Origin: Leadbetterella lacustris
Lineage (GTDB): Bacteria > Bacteroidota > Bacteroidia > Cytophagales > Spirosomataceae
Length of the DNA: 64,000 nucleotides
Direction: 5' to 3'
Assembly: GCA_965234335.1 (NCBI GenBank)
Contig: OZ248429.1
Coordinates: forward strand, 1 to 64,000
Shown here: piece by piece, positions 1-7,006 of the stretch
Numbering within the stretch: the stretch's first letter is position 1
Layout of the letters: every line of letters begins with the position of its first letter
Program-made: the position numbers and the translations under genes
The notes under the pieces: generated by a model
Databases searched by the model: none
What the model was told of the DNA's origin: nothing
Seen by the model: only the letters and a program-made list of their open reading frames with translations

Positions 1-79
1 CTGATACTCCTTTTGATTTTAAGGTTTGAACTGCAGCTAATTTTTCTTCACTTGACCAGTTCCTTCGATGATTTCCCAT
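1..79 (-). CDS. IS3-type OrfA transposase, N-terminal 26 residues (partial)
   Basis: A minus-strand frame starts at an ATG at 79-77 and stays open to the window edge, encoding 26 residues that begin MGNHRRNWSSEEKLAAV. The W-S-S/T-E-E-K-L pattern is the start of the helix-turn-helix domain of IS3-family OrfA proteins, which bind the element ends and, by frameshifting with OrfB, make the transposase. The call rests on a short stretch only. The gene is 3' truncated by the window. Confidence 0.5.
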   Translation of the reverse strand, partial: MGNHRRNWSSEEKLAAVQTLKSKGVS

Positions 80-143
80 ATTTGACACAAATTAAAACTT
101 TTAAACTTAATTTTATGTCCAGTTTTTTATCAGGTTAAACACA
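1..143 (-). mobile_element. Left-edge fragment of an IS3-like insertion sequence
   Basis: An insertion sequence enters from the left edge and ends near 141-143. Read on the minus strand its terminus starts with a TG dinucleotide and contains ACTGGACA about 20 bases in, as often seen at IS3-family ends. It is followed by the start of a transposase frame at 79. The Bro-N gene loses homology to its family exactly here, after the conserved GEAS residues, which places the insertion point. The rest of the element and its target duplication lie outside the window. Confidence 0.55.
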
Positions 144-793
144 GATGCTTCACCCAGCATGGTGAAGATCAATTCTAAATCTGTCATGTGGTCACGAAGA
201 TTTTCTGATGATTTGGTCAAACCTTTCAAATTTTTATACTCACTCGGTATAATGCCAAAGGTAGCTTTGCTAATTTCCGCTGTGAGTATAGAGTACTCTT
301 TTCCTTCTTTTACACCACGGTTTTTCCATTCATTGGTGAGTTCATCCCGTACTTGTATACCTCTAATTCTTTTTTCTATCCATGCATCGCTATATCCTTT
401 GGCTTTATATATTTCTCTTATGCGTGCTTGTGCCAATTCTGGATTTTCTATTTCGGCAATGCGTTCTGCACCTACTTGTGCCAACCATTGTTTGAATGGT
501 TCGGCTTTGGGTGAGGGTATGGATTGAATAAGGCGAAGTAAATCTTGATTTGTTCCTGCCAATGTTTTTCTTTTTACACCCGATTTATTTACCATTGCTA
601 TCTGGGGACAATTTGTCCCTAGGAAGTTGCCAAGTTCAGAATCTCGCTTGCGTAACTTTTTTAAATAATCTGTCGGATTTATTGAGTCGGTTAGCACTTC
701 AATAACATCTACAATTGAAAAGTACCATTTCTGATTTACTTCATCATAAAACGAACGTATTGAGGCGGTTTCAAATAATTTTAAGTCTGTCAT
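113..793 (-). CDS. Bro-N domain antirepressor-like protein, C-terminus lost to an IS
   Basis: 226 residues. The N-terminal half matches the Bro-N fold of phage antirepressors and BRO proteins (IRSFYDEVNQKWYFSIVDV, then LRLIQSIPSPKAEPFKQWL). The middle carries the conserved block LTAEISKATFGIIPSEYK and ends in DHMTDLELIFTMLGEAS. Family members continue for about 50-60 more residues after GEAS. Here the frame runs into insertion-sequence DNA and stops after eight foreign residues. Bro-N proteins bind DNA and are found in phages and next to restriction islands; their exact role here is unknown. It lies upstream of a defence operon on the same strand. Whether the truncated protein is functional cannot be judged. 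Confidence 0.75.
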   Translation of the reverse strand: MTDLKLFETASIRSFYDEVNQKWYFSIVDVIEVLTDSINPTDYLKKLRKRDSELGNFLGTNCPQIAMVNKSGVKRKTLAGTNQDLLRLIQSIPSPKAEPFKQWLAQVGAERIAEIENPELAQARIREIYKAKGYSDAWIEKRIRGIQVRDELTNEWKNRGVKEGKEYSILTAEISKATFGIIPSEYKNLKGLTKSSENLRDHMTDLELIFTMLGEASVFNLIKNWT

Positions 794-872
794 ATTTTTG
801 TGATTTTAGTTGGAATAATTATTTGTTCCGTTATCTACAAATTGTCGATAACTTCTTGGTTTAAATGCAGTT
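794..872. other. Short spacer upstream of the Bro-N gene
   Basis: About 80 AT-rich bases between the Bro-N start and the methylase remnant. They presumably hold the Bro-N promoter; no clear consensus is visible. Confidence 0.3.
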
Positions 873-1109
873 TTACACCATCACCTGCACATTTTCTTCA
901 ATAAATGCGATTTCTTCTTTGCTAAGCCTATATTTTTTAAACAACTGTTGGTCTATATCTGAAATTACTTTTACGCCATTGGTTTTATCATACTTCCTAT
1001 GAAGCTATTATCTTCATGGCTTAAATTATATTTTTGTGATTGTTTTATTCTTTTTTCTTCGCTTGTTGTTCTATATTTTTTAGGCTTTCCAAATAGTTTA
1101 TTTCTGATT
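873..1109 (-). pseudogene. Remnant of an adenine-specific (type IIG-like) methylase C-terminus
   Basis: On the minus strand a frame ending at 873 reads YDKTNGVKVISDIDQQ, then LFKKYRLSKEEIAFIEENVQV. This resembles the C-terminal end of Eco57I/type IIG-like N6-adenine methylases, which finish with a Y/F-GLT-E-E-I-x-F-I-E motif. A second frame over the same DNA ends in FIGSMIKPMA and is joined upstream to repeat sequence. So the remnant is frame-broken and its 5' side is replaced by the 228-bp repeat beginning at 1110. The family assignment rests on a short motif and is tentative. Confidence 0.35.
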
Positions 1110-1337
1110 CCGCTCTTCGACATCTTCCCGATGTCGAAGCTAGATAATGAGGATTTCCAATCCGAATCATAAATTTCCAATGCTAACGAAACAGTTCTTG
1201 TGCCATAATTATCAGCACAAAGCTTTTTAAATTGCACAATTCGAGCTCACATATTCGGTCTTAAATCTATCCAAATCGGATTGGAAATCCTATTTTATCT
1301 AGCTTCGACATGCCCTGCGGAACATGTTGAAGAGCGG
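1110..1337. repeat. 228-bp palindrome-ended repeat, copy A
   Basis: First of three near-identical 228-bp units (others at 1600 and 1947). Each begins CCGCTCTTCGACAT and ends in its near-perfect inverse, ATGTCGAAGAGCGG (here TTGAAGAGCGG with one change). Each end also folds on itself: CTTCGACATC pairs with GATGTCGAAG at the left, and CTTCGACATG with CATGTTGAAG at the right. The inverted similarity continues inwards for about 60 bases (GGATTTCCAATCCGA against its inverse). A minus-strand open frame inside (SLALEIYDSDWKSS...) is probably incidental. Confidence 0.9.
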
Positions 1338-1396
1338 AATAAACAAATCAAAATTAATATCACAAACCCAAAGATGATTTGAATGGTTATATTGAC

Positions 1397-1546
1397 TCAA
1401 CTCCGCTGTTTCTTGTTTTTTGTGATACTGTTCTGTTTCAGCCACTGCACTTGTAGTTTTGCTTCTTCTAAGGTGTAGGGCGATTGTTTGGATAAATTCT
1501 CAGTGGCTAACCTTGCTCTTTCCGTGAATGATATTTTTGAGTTCAT
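1397..1546 (-). CDS. Small hypothetical protein, 49 residues
   Basis: An ATG at 1546 opens a minus-strand frame of 49 codons ending in TGA at 1397. The product begins MNSKISFTERARLATENLSK and contains PYTLEEAKLQVQWLKQ, a soluble, helical-looking, lysine-rich protein with no motif I recognise. It sits between two copies of the 228-bp repeat, in the same direction as the surrounding restriction genes and fragments, so it may be an accessory gene or the N-terminal piece of a broken one. The composition and start look natural, but coding is uncertain. Confidence 0.4.
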   Translation of the reverse strand: MNSKISFTERARLATENLSKQSPYTLEEAKLQVQWLKQNSITKNKKQRS

Positions 1547-1599
1547 TTTTTATTTCTTTATAGTTCATACAAATTTAATTATTTTAATCATACAAAGGA

Positions 1600-1827
1600 C
1601 CGCTCTTCGACATCTTCCCAATGTCGAAGCTAGATAATGAGGATTTCCAATCCGAATCATAAATTTCCAATGCTAACGAAACAGTTCTTGTGCCATAATT
1701 ATCAGCACAAAGCTTTTTAAATTGCACAATTCGAGCTCACATATTCGGTCTTAAATCTATCCAAATCGGATTGGAAATCCTATTTTATCTAGCTTCGACA
1801 TGCCCTGCGGAACATGTCGAAGAGCGG
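1600..1827. repeat. 228-bp palindrome-ended repeat, copy B
   Basis: Second copy, same length and orientation as copy A, with a perfect terminal inverted repeat (CCGCTCTTCGACAT / ATGTCGAAGAGCGG). The interior is almost base-identical to copy A, which implies recent spread. Confidence 0.9.
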
Positions 1828-1946
1828 ATAATTGGGTGTTTTTTTGCAGAAATTCGGAAATTCCGAATTTCTGTAAACACGAAGTTTCTATAAGCTCTCC
1901 TTCTTCAAAAATGTTTTTGATATGCTCGTTGATGGTTGATTTTGCT
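1828..1946 (-). pseudogene. RhuM-family fragment trapped between two repeats
   Basis: The 119 bases between repeat copies B and C encode, on the minus strand, KSTINEHIKNIFEEGEL followed by LQKFGISEFLQKNTQ. This matches the N-terminal region of RhuM-family proteins (helix-turn-helix-like segment S-x-x-N-I-x-x-H-I-K-N-I-F-E-E-G-E-L, then a K-x-x-I-S-E-F segment), often found inside type I restriction loci. Both flanks are lost to the repeats; the open frame continues into repeat sequence on either side, so no functional protein is expected. The repeats probably inserted into, or replaced parts of, a complete rhuM-like gene. Confidence 0.5.
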
Positions 1947-2174
1947 CCGCTCTTCGACATCTTCCCGATGTCGAAGCTAGATAATGAGGATTTCCAATCC
2001 GAATCATAAATCCCCAATGCTAACGAAACGGTTCTTGTGCCATAATTATCAACACAAAGCTTTTTAAATTGCACAATTCGAGCTCATACAGTCGGTCTTA
2101 AATCTATCAAAATCGGATTGGAAATCCTATTTTATCTAGCTTCGACATGTTTTGCGGGACATGTAGAAGAGCGG
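1947..2174. repeat. 228-bp palindrome-ended repeat, copy C
   Basis: Third copy in the same orientation, slightly more diverged at its right end (ATGTAGAAGAGCGG) and with scattered substitutions. The two repeat-to-repeat gaps are 262 and 119 bases and hold unrelated gene fragments, so this is not a simple tandem array. Confidence 0.88.
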
Positions 2175-2307
2175 AAAAACCAGATTATTTTTTAGTTATA
2201 ATTGTACTTTAAACTTTTTCTCTGCGGTTAAAAGCCGCTATCCGCACGTACGAAGGAAATATCCTTCGCACAGTCAGCTTGCAAATGTTCTTACGACTGT
2301 GGGTTGG

Positions 2308-5300
2308 CTAATATCGTCCATAAATGCTCATTCCTCCACCAAAATATTGATGTTTCAAATGTTCATAAACTAAATTTGTCCTTAAATCAATATCATCTGT
2401 TTGATACGTTGGATAAGGTAAAACTTCAAAAAGCGTTTTGTTTACATAGTTAAAAACTGCTGCTGCTGTTACTGATTTGTCAGCCCATTTGTCAACTCTT
2501 AATTTTTCTTTTTTTAATTCTTCAAGTAGCTCAATAGAAATTTTCTTTATCTCGTTCTTTTCCTTTTCTTCAAGTTTTTTACCTTGTCTAAGAATATCAA
2601 AAATTACTTTTTGCTCATCAGTCAAACCTTCCCGTCTGGTGTCGGCTTCTTCTTCTGAATATGAGTTTACGAGTTCAATCAGTTTTCTAAAAGTTTCTTT
2701 GATGACTACTTCGTCTTTGCCTCTGTTGTATTCTTGAATGATTTCCTGATAGCGTTTATAATAATCAACTGTCAAAGGATTTCGTTCAACCATCTGTTTC
2801 AGTTGCTTTTCAATCTTATCTTTGAGCGACTGAACAACAGTATTTTTATTTTTTGTTTTCAAAAAGTACTGCTGCAATAATTCAAAATTCAATCCACTAA
2901 GGTCAATGATTTTTTCTTCATTATGTCCGGGTTCGGCAACCATATTTTCTATGGATTCATCCACCACATTTTGAATTTTTCGCATAATGTCGGCAACATC
3001 TGCACTCTCAATATTGTCCTCAATAGCAGAATAGATTACATCAATTGCATTTTTTCTTGATGCATATTGATTTAATACTTTATCGGGTTGCAAGGCTTTG
3101 TATTTTTTAAAAACCTCTCTTGCCAAAATCTGAAATTTCCGTTTGGTTTCGTCATTGGTGTAAACAGCATTCACAGCTTTTTCCATTGCAGCCAATTTGT
3201 GCAAACCATCTGCTTTGATAAGTTCTTGTATGTCGAAATTCACTTCATCTTGCAAAAATGTTTCGGTTGCTTCCAAAGCTTCTTCCAATTGCTTGATGAG
3301 TTCTTCTTTTGGCTTTACGGGTGGTTCGGGTTTTTCTCCTCCACCGCCTTCGCCATCTTCACCGCCTGCACCATAAATTGCCAAAGCGTCTAATAAGGCA
3401 GTGTAAGTTTCAATATAATCCACTATTAACCCATTATTTTTGCCTTCACTTATCCTGTTGGCTCTCGCAATGGCTTGCATTAATGTATGAGATTTTAAAG
3501 GTTTGTCTAAATACAAGGTGGAAAGGGTAGGAACATCAAAACCTGTAATCCACATTGCACAAACAATCACGAAACGGAATGGGTCATTTTCATCTTTAAA
3601 CCTTGCTTCAAGGTCTTCCTTGTTCATTTTCTCCCGGTGTGGCTCTATGTCTAAATCCCATTTCTGAAATTTTTGTATTTCGTTTTGTTCCGAACTCACC
3701 ACTACACAAATTTCCGTTTCCTTGATCCATTGCAGTTCACGACTCTTTTCCAACAATTCCTGGTCGCCATATTTTCCTTTCGCAACTTCCTTTTCTAATT
3801 GCTCAACGGTCAGTTTCCAATGATGCGTAATTAAATAATACATTCTCACGGCTGTGAGTTTATCCAAAGCGATAAACATTCCTTTGCCTTTATAGCCTCT
3901 GTTGCAGAAATGCCAAATGGCATCTTTGGCTATGGCATCTAATCTTTTTTTGGCTGTAAGTATTGGATATTCTCTTGCAATCAACTGCTCAACTCTGCTG
4001 CGTTGGTCGGTTTCCAATTCTTCGTTTTCCAGCAATTGTCTTATCTCTTCATTGATAGTTGGATTTTTCAATCCCAAATATTCGCCTCTGTTTTCGTAGT
4101 ATAGCGGAACGGTGGCTCCATCATCAACACTACGTTTGAAATCGTATCGGGAAACATAATCTCCGAAAATTCTCTTGGTAATTTCATCGTCTTTGAAAAG
4201 TGGCGTTCCTGTAAAACCTATGAATGAAGCGTTTGGCAAAGCATTTCGCAAGTTCATTGCCAAATTCCCTCCTTGTGTTCGGTGTGCTTCATCTGAAATG
4301 ACAATGATATTATCCCGCTTGGTTATTTCTTCCTCAAAGTTGAATTTGTGAATAAGTGTAAACAAATAGCGGTGTTCTGAACTGAGCAATTCTCTCAAGT
4401 GCTTTCCACTGTTTGCCTTCAATGAATCTTTTGAACCTGCTTTTACTTGTGGTACTGCAGCAATACCACTGAATGTGCCGTAAATCTGCGTGTCTAATTC
4501 GTTGCGGTCTGTAACAATCAGAAAGGTATAACTGCCAGTAAATTTGTGGTGGATTTTTTGGCAGAAGAAAACCATTGAATAAGATTTCCCACTTCCTTGT
4601 GTATGCCAAAACACACCAAGTTTTTGTTTTTCTTCCAAACTGACTTTGCCTAGTTTGTAAAGTTGTTCTTTATGCTGTATGTTTTCAATGGCTTTGTTAA
4701 CGCCAATAAACTGATGATTTCGGGCAATGAGTTTTACCACTTTGCCCAATGAATTATCAAACAGAATGAAGTTTTCAAGAATATCTAAAAGTCTTTGTTT
4801 GTGGCAAACCCCAATAATCATTCGGTCTAAATCTACCACACCTTCATCATCTTCGGTTATGCGTTTCCATTCGTGAAAATGATGATATTTCGAAGTAATG
4901 CTGCCTATTTTACTTTCTCTGCCGTTACTTAAAATCACAAGTGCATTGTGATGAAATAAGCGAGGAATCACATCCAAATAATCCAGAAAATTATTATCGT
5001 AAGCTTCTCTTACATTTTTTATAGGGTTTTTTAGTTCAATAAAAACTATTGGAATACCATTTACAAAACCGATAATATCGGGTCTGCGTTCACGATTGCT
5101 TTTGCCCTGAATCCACAATTGACGAACGGCCAAAAAGTTGTTATTCTCTGCATTGTCAAAATCGAAAACCTTTAGCGTTTTGTTCTTTACCTGCTCGCCT
5201 TTTTCATTGATGAAGTCAACGGGAATACCATTGCGGAGCAATTGGTGTTTTTCGTAATTGATTTCGGCTAATGATTTGGAACTACTTTCTTCAATCAATT

Positions 5301-5532
5301 TTTCGTAGGCTTCTTCATAAGCTTTCTGAGGTAAGCCCGGATTGAACGCCTTTATTTTCTCAAAGAAAATCTTTTTGAGCACGACTTCTTTTTTGTTCAG
5401 TCTGCCCAAAGTGCTGCCTTCACCAAAGCCTTCTTTGTTGTAAGCTAATAGCGTATCCCAACCCAACTGATTGAAAAATAAATCAATCGCTGTTTGTTCT
5501 ATTAGATTATCTTCTGAGTATTCCCAAGTCAT
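2308..5532 (-). CDS. hsdR: Type I restriction endonuclease subunit R (HsdR)
   Basis: 1074 residues, the usual length for HsdR. It translocates DNA by ATP hydrolysis and cleaves it when bound to the HsdM/HsdS complex at an unmethylated site. An N-terminal PD-(D/E)xK nuclease core is visible (RPDIIGFVNG, Asp152; IELKNP, Glu166 and Lys168). It is followed by SF2 helicase motifs: Walker A TQGSGKS at 311-317, DEAHR at 414-418, and FTGTPLF near 440. The gene is the last of the hsd operon, but it starts only 6 bases after the SecB-like gene rather than after hsdS. No frameshift or missing motif is visible, so it appears active. Confidence 0.95.
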   Translation of the reverse strand: MTWEYSEDNLIEQTAIDLFFNQLGWDTLLAYNKEGFGEGSTLGRLNKKEVVLKKIFFEKIKAFNPGLPQKAYEEAYEKLIEESSSKSLAEINYEKHQLLRNGIPVDFINEKGEQVKNKTLKVFDFDNAENNNFLAVRQLWIQGKSNRERRPDIIGFVNGIPIVFIELKNPIKNVREAYDNNFLDYLDVIPRLFHHNALVILSNGRESKIGSITSKYHHFHEWKRITEDDEGVVDLDRMIIGVCHKQRLLDILENFILFDNSLGKVVKLIARNHQFIGVNKAIENIQHKEQLYKLGKVSLEEKQKLGVFWHTQGSGKSYSMVFFCQKIHHKFTGSYTFLIVTDRNELDTQIYGTFSGIAAVPQVKAGSKDSLKANSGKHLRELLSSEHRYLFTLIHKFNFEEEITKRDNIIVISDEAHRTQGGNLAMNLRNALPNASFIGFTGTPLFKDDEITKRIFGDYVSRYDFKRSVDDGATVPLYYENRGEYLGLKNPTINEEIRQLLENEELETDQRSRVEQLIAREYPILTAKKRLDAIAKDAIWHFCNRGYKGKGMFIALDKLTAVRMYYLITHHWKLTVEQLEKEVAKGKYGDQELLEKSRELQWIKETEICVVVSSEQNEIQKFQKWDLDIEPHREKMNKEDLEARFKDENDPFRFVIVCAMWITGFDVPTLSTLYLDKPLKSHTLMQAIARANRISEGKNNGLIVDYIETYTALLDALAIYGAGGEDGEGGGGEKPEPPVKPKEELIKQLEEALEATETFLQDEVNFDIQELIKADGLHKLAAMEKAVNAVYTNDETKRKFQILAREVFKKYKALQPDKVLNQYASRKNAIDVIYSAIEDNIESADVADIMRKIQNVVDESIENMVAEPGHNEEKIIDLSGLNFELLQQYFLKTKNKNTVVQSLKDKIEKQLKQMVERNPLTVDYYKRYQEIIQEYNRGKDEVVIKETFRKLIELVNSYSEEEADTRREGLTDEQKVIFDILRQGKKLEEKEKNEIKKISIELLEELKKEKLRVDKWADKSVTAAAVFNYVNKTLFEVLPYPTYQTDDIDLRTNLVYEHLKHQYFGGGMSIYGRY

Positions 5533-5538
5533 CCATTT

Positions 5539-5994
5539 TTACTTTTTGTGAAGCAGCGTGTTCGGGTTGATAATAGGCAACACAAAGTTTTGTAATGCCG
5601 TGCCTTGTAAACGAGTTAAAAGAATGCCTCTTGATGTGGAATAGGTAACGGATGAAAGAGCATTTGCTAATCCCGGATGCAATTCAATTAAATTCTTATC
5701 ATCAGGTTTTGCCAAGTCGTTTAGGTTTTCTACGTGGTAGATAAAAACCAAATGAAAATTTCCCGTTGCTTCTTTGGCATTTTGTCCTTTGCTTTCGGTT
5801 TTTATTTCTATCGTAAAGTCTGCTTTTACCAGCTTTTCATCCAGGTTAAAACCTAGTTGCAATGAATTATCTAAATGGTGCCCTTCTACATTTGATGTTT
5901 CAAATTCTTCGGGGACATCTACCTGACCTTTCACCATCTTAAACTCAACGATGCTGATTTTTTCAGGGTCAAATATGTTGTTGTTATCCGACAT
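5539..5994 (-). CDS. SecB-like chaperone (putative TAC chaperone)
   Basis: 151 residues. The pattern of alternating beta-strand segments (VEGHHLDNSLQLGFNLDEKL, ATGNFHLVFIYHVENL) and the C-terminal block ALSSVTYSTSRGILLTRLQG then FVLPIINPNTLL resemble the SecB fold. Canonical SecB ends with an S-x-x-x-R-G-x-F-P-x-L-x-L-x-P-x-N-F-x-x-L region. In toxin-antitoxin-chaperone systems a SecB-like protein holds and stabilises an aggregation-prone antitoxin. The gene overlaps the end of the HTH antitoxin gene by 11 bases and precedes hsdR by 6 bases, so all are probably co-translated. The fold assignment is pattern recognition only; an uncharacterised restriction accessory protein is the alternative. 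Confidence 0.55.
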   Translation of the reverse strand: MSDNNNIFDPEKISIVEFKMVKGQVDVPEEFETSNVEGHHLDNSLQLGFNLDEKLVKADFTIEIKTESKGQNAKEATGNFHLVFIYHVENLNDLAKPDDKNLIELHPGLANALSSVTYSTSRGILLTRLQGTALQNFVLPIINPNTLLHKK

Positions 5995-6391
5995 TGCTCA
6001 ATGGGTTTAATTCGTTTGCTTGCTGCCATTCAATCACTTTTGACGGTTTGGCCGGTTCCATTTTCTTGTAAATCACAAATGTGTGCACACTTCGGCTGTA
6101 ACCGCTTATAAAAGTGGCGTGTGGTTTTCGCTTCGGCACTTCCATTAATGGCTCACCCAATTCAGCCGACAATTTTGCCAGTGAACGTAAGGTGAAATTA
6201 TGCTCACCGCTTAGCCATTTGGAAATTTCAGATGGTTTCTTGTCCATCTTTTCAGCCAGTTCTTTTTTGCTGATGTTGTTTTCACGCAATAGCTGATTGA
6301 TGCGAACCACCAGGTCGGCATACCAATCCACGAATATGTCAACATCCTTTGGCGTGTTGTCTAATATTCTTTGAAATACCTTGCTTCTCAT
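5984..6391 (-). CDS. XRE-family HTH protein, putative antitoxin with chaperone-addiction tail
   Basis: 135 residues. A XRE helix-turn-helix lies at about residues 28-80 (RINQLLRENNISKKELAEKM, then KPSEISKWLSGEHNFTLRSL), typical of HigA-like antitoxins that bind their own promoter. After it comes an extra basic and aromatic tail of about 50 residues (VPKRKPHATFISGYSRSVHT, ending IEWQQANELNPLSNVG). It could be the chaperone-addiction segment seen in TAC antitoxins. It lies 12 bases after the putative toxin gene and overlaps the SecB-like gene. The HTH is certain. The antitoxin role is inferred from size, order and neighbours; a control (C) protein for the restriction system is the main alternative. 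Confidence 0.65.
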   Translation of the reverse strand: MRSKVFQRILDNTPKDVDIFVDWYADLVVRINQLLRENNISKKELAEKMDKKPSEISKWLSGEHNFTLRSLAKLSAELGEPLMEVPKRKPHATFISGYSRSVHTFVIYKKMEPAKPSKVIEWQQANELNPLSNVG

Positions 6392-6403
6392 TTTGTTTGT
6401 CTT

Positions 6404-6922
6404 TTAGATTATTATTTCATCGCTGCCATTGTAATAACGAAATTCCCTTTGGTTAGCGGTAATGTAAATGTCTTTGTTTATCAATGCTTCCATTATGCGT
6501 TTAGCAAAAATGTTGGCTTCCTGAAATACCATACTTGTTTTTCCTCCCTGTGCTGTATCTGCTGTTTTTTCGCCACCGTTAAAAAGCACCACCAAGGTTT
6601 CTGAAATACGAAAACAGTATAAGCGAAGGGGAAAATTGCCGAAATTGATGTAAAGGTCTTCCACTTGGTAAGTGCCCGAAGGGGGAAGTGCCTGTGCGGC
6701 ATTTTCAAATCTGAAAAAGTCTTCCAACGCACCGATTTCATCTCCAATTTTATTGGAAATAAATTTTGCCAATTCTTGCAATGGCCTCTGTAAAGTGCTG
6801 TTGTTTTCATATTTCACGAAAAACTTATCGGTTTCGGAAAGCTCGGCATCTTCCCACCTTACGGTGTAAAAGGTGCAAACCTGCCCTTGGTTGTCAAATA
6901 TTTCGAGTGCAAATGTATTCAC
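6404..6922 (-). CDS. Putative HigB/Gp49-like toxin of the TAC module
   Basis: 172 residues, unknown by name. The central part FPLRLYCFRISETLVVLFNG followed by GEKTADTAQ and then ANIFAKRIMEALINKDI resembles the core of RelE/HigB (phage Gp49-like) toxins: R-x-[FY]-C-x-x-x-x-x-x-[IVL]-V-L-F-N-G-x-x-K-T. These cleave ribosome-bound mRNA. The protein is longer than usual HigB (about 100 residues), with an N-terminal extension of about 90. It is the first gene of a three-gene set (toxin, antitoxin, chaperone), 84 bases after hsdS and on the same strand. The call is an inference; it could instead be an uncharacterised immunity or restriction-control protein. Confidence 0.45.
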   Translation of the reverse strand: MNTFALEIFDNQGQVCTFYTVRWEDAELSETDKFFVKYENNSTLQRPLQELAKFISNKIGDEIGALEDFFRFENAAQALPPSGTYQVEDLYINFGNFPLRLYCFRISETLVVLFNGGEKTADTAQGGKTSMVFQEANIFAKRIMEALINKDIYITANQREFRYYNGSDEIII

Positions 6923-7006
6923 TTATAACTGAATTATGCAAGTTTTTGTTTCACTTTTAAGTTAAATGATGCGAATTTAACGTTTTTCTCATTGTCCACC
7001 AATTAT

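Noticed and set aside
971..1237. Gene of 88 residues beginning in the 228-bp repeat
   Set aside because: Most of it is repeat sequence shared with the other copies; only the end comes from a broken methylase gene. The same applies to 1757-2074.
6371..6604. Plus-strand genes opposite the TAC module
   Set aside because: They are antisense shadows of well-supported minus-strand genes with no independent signals.
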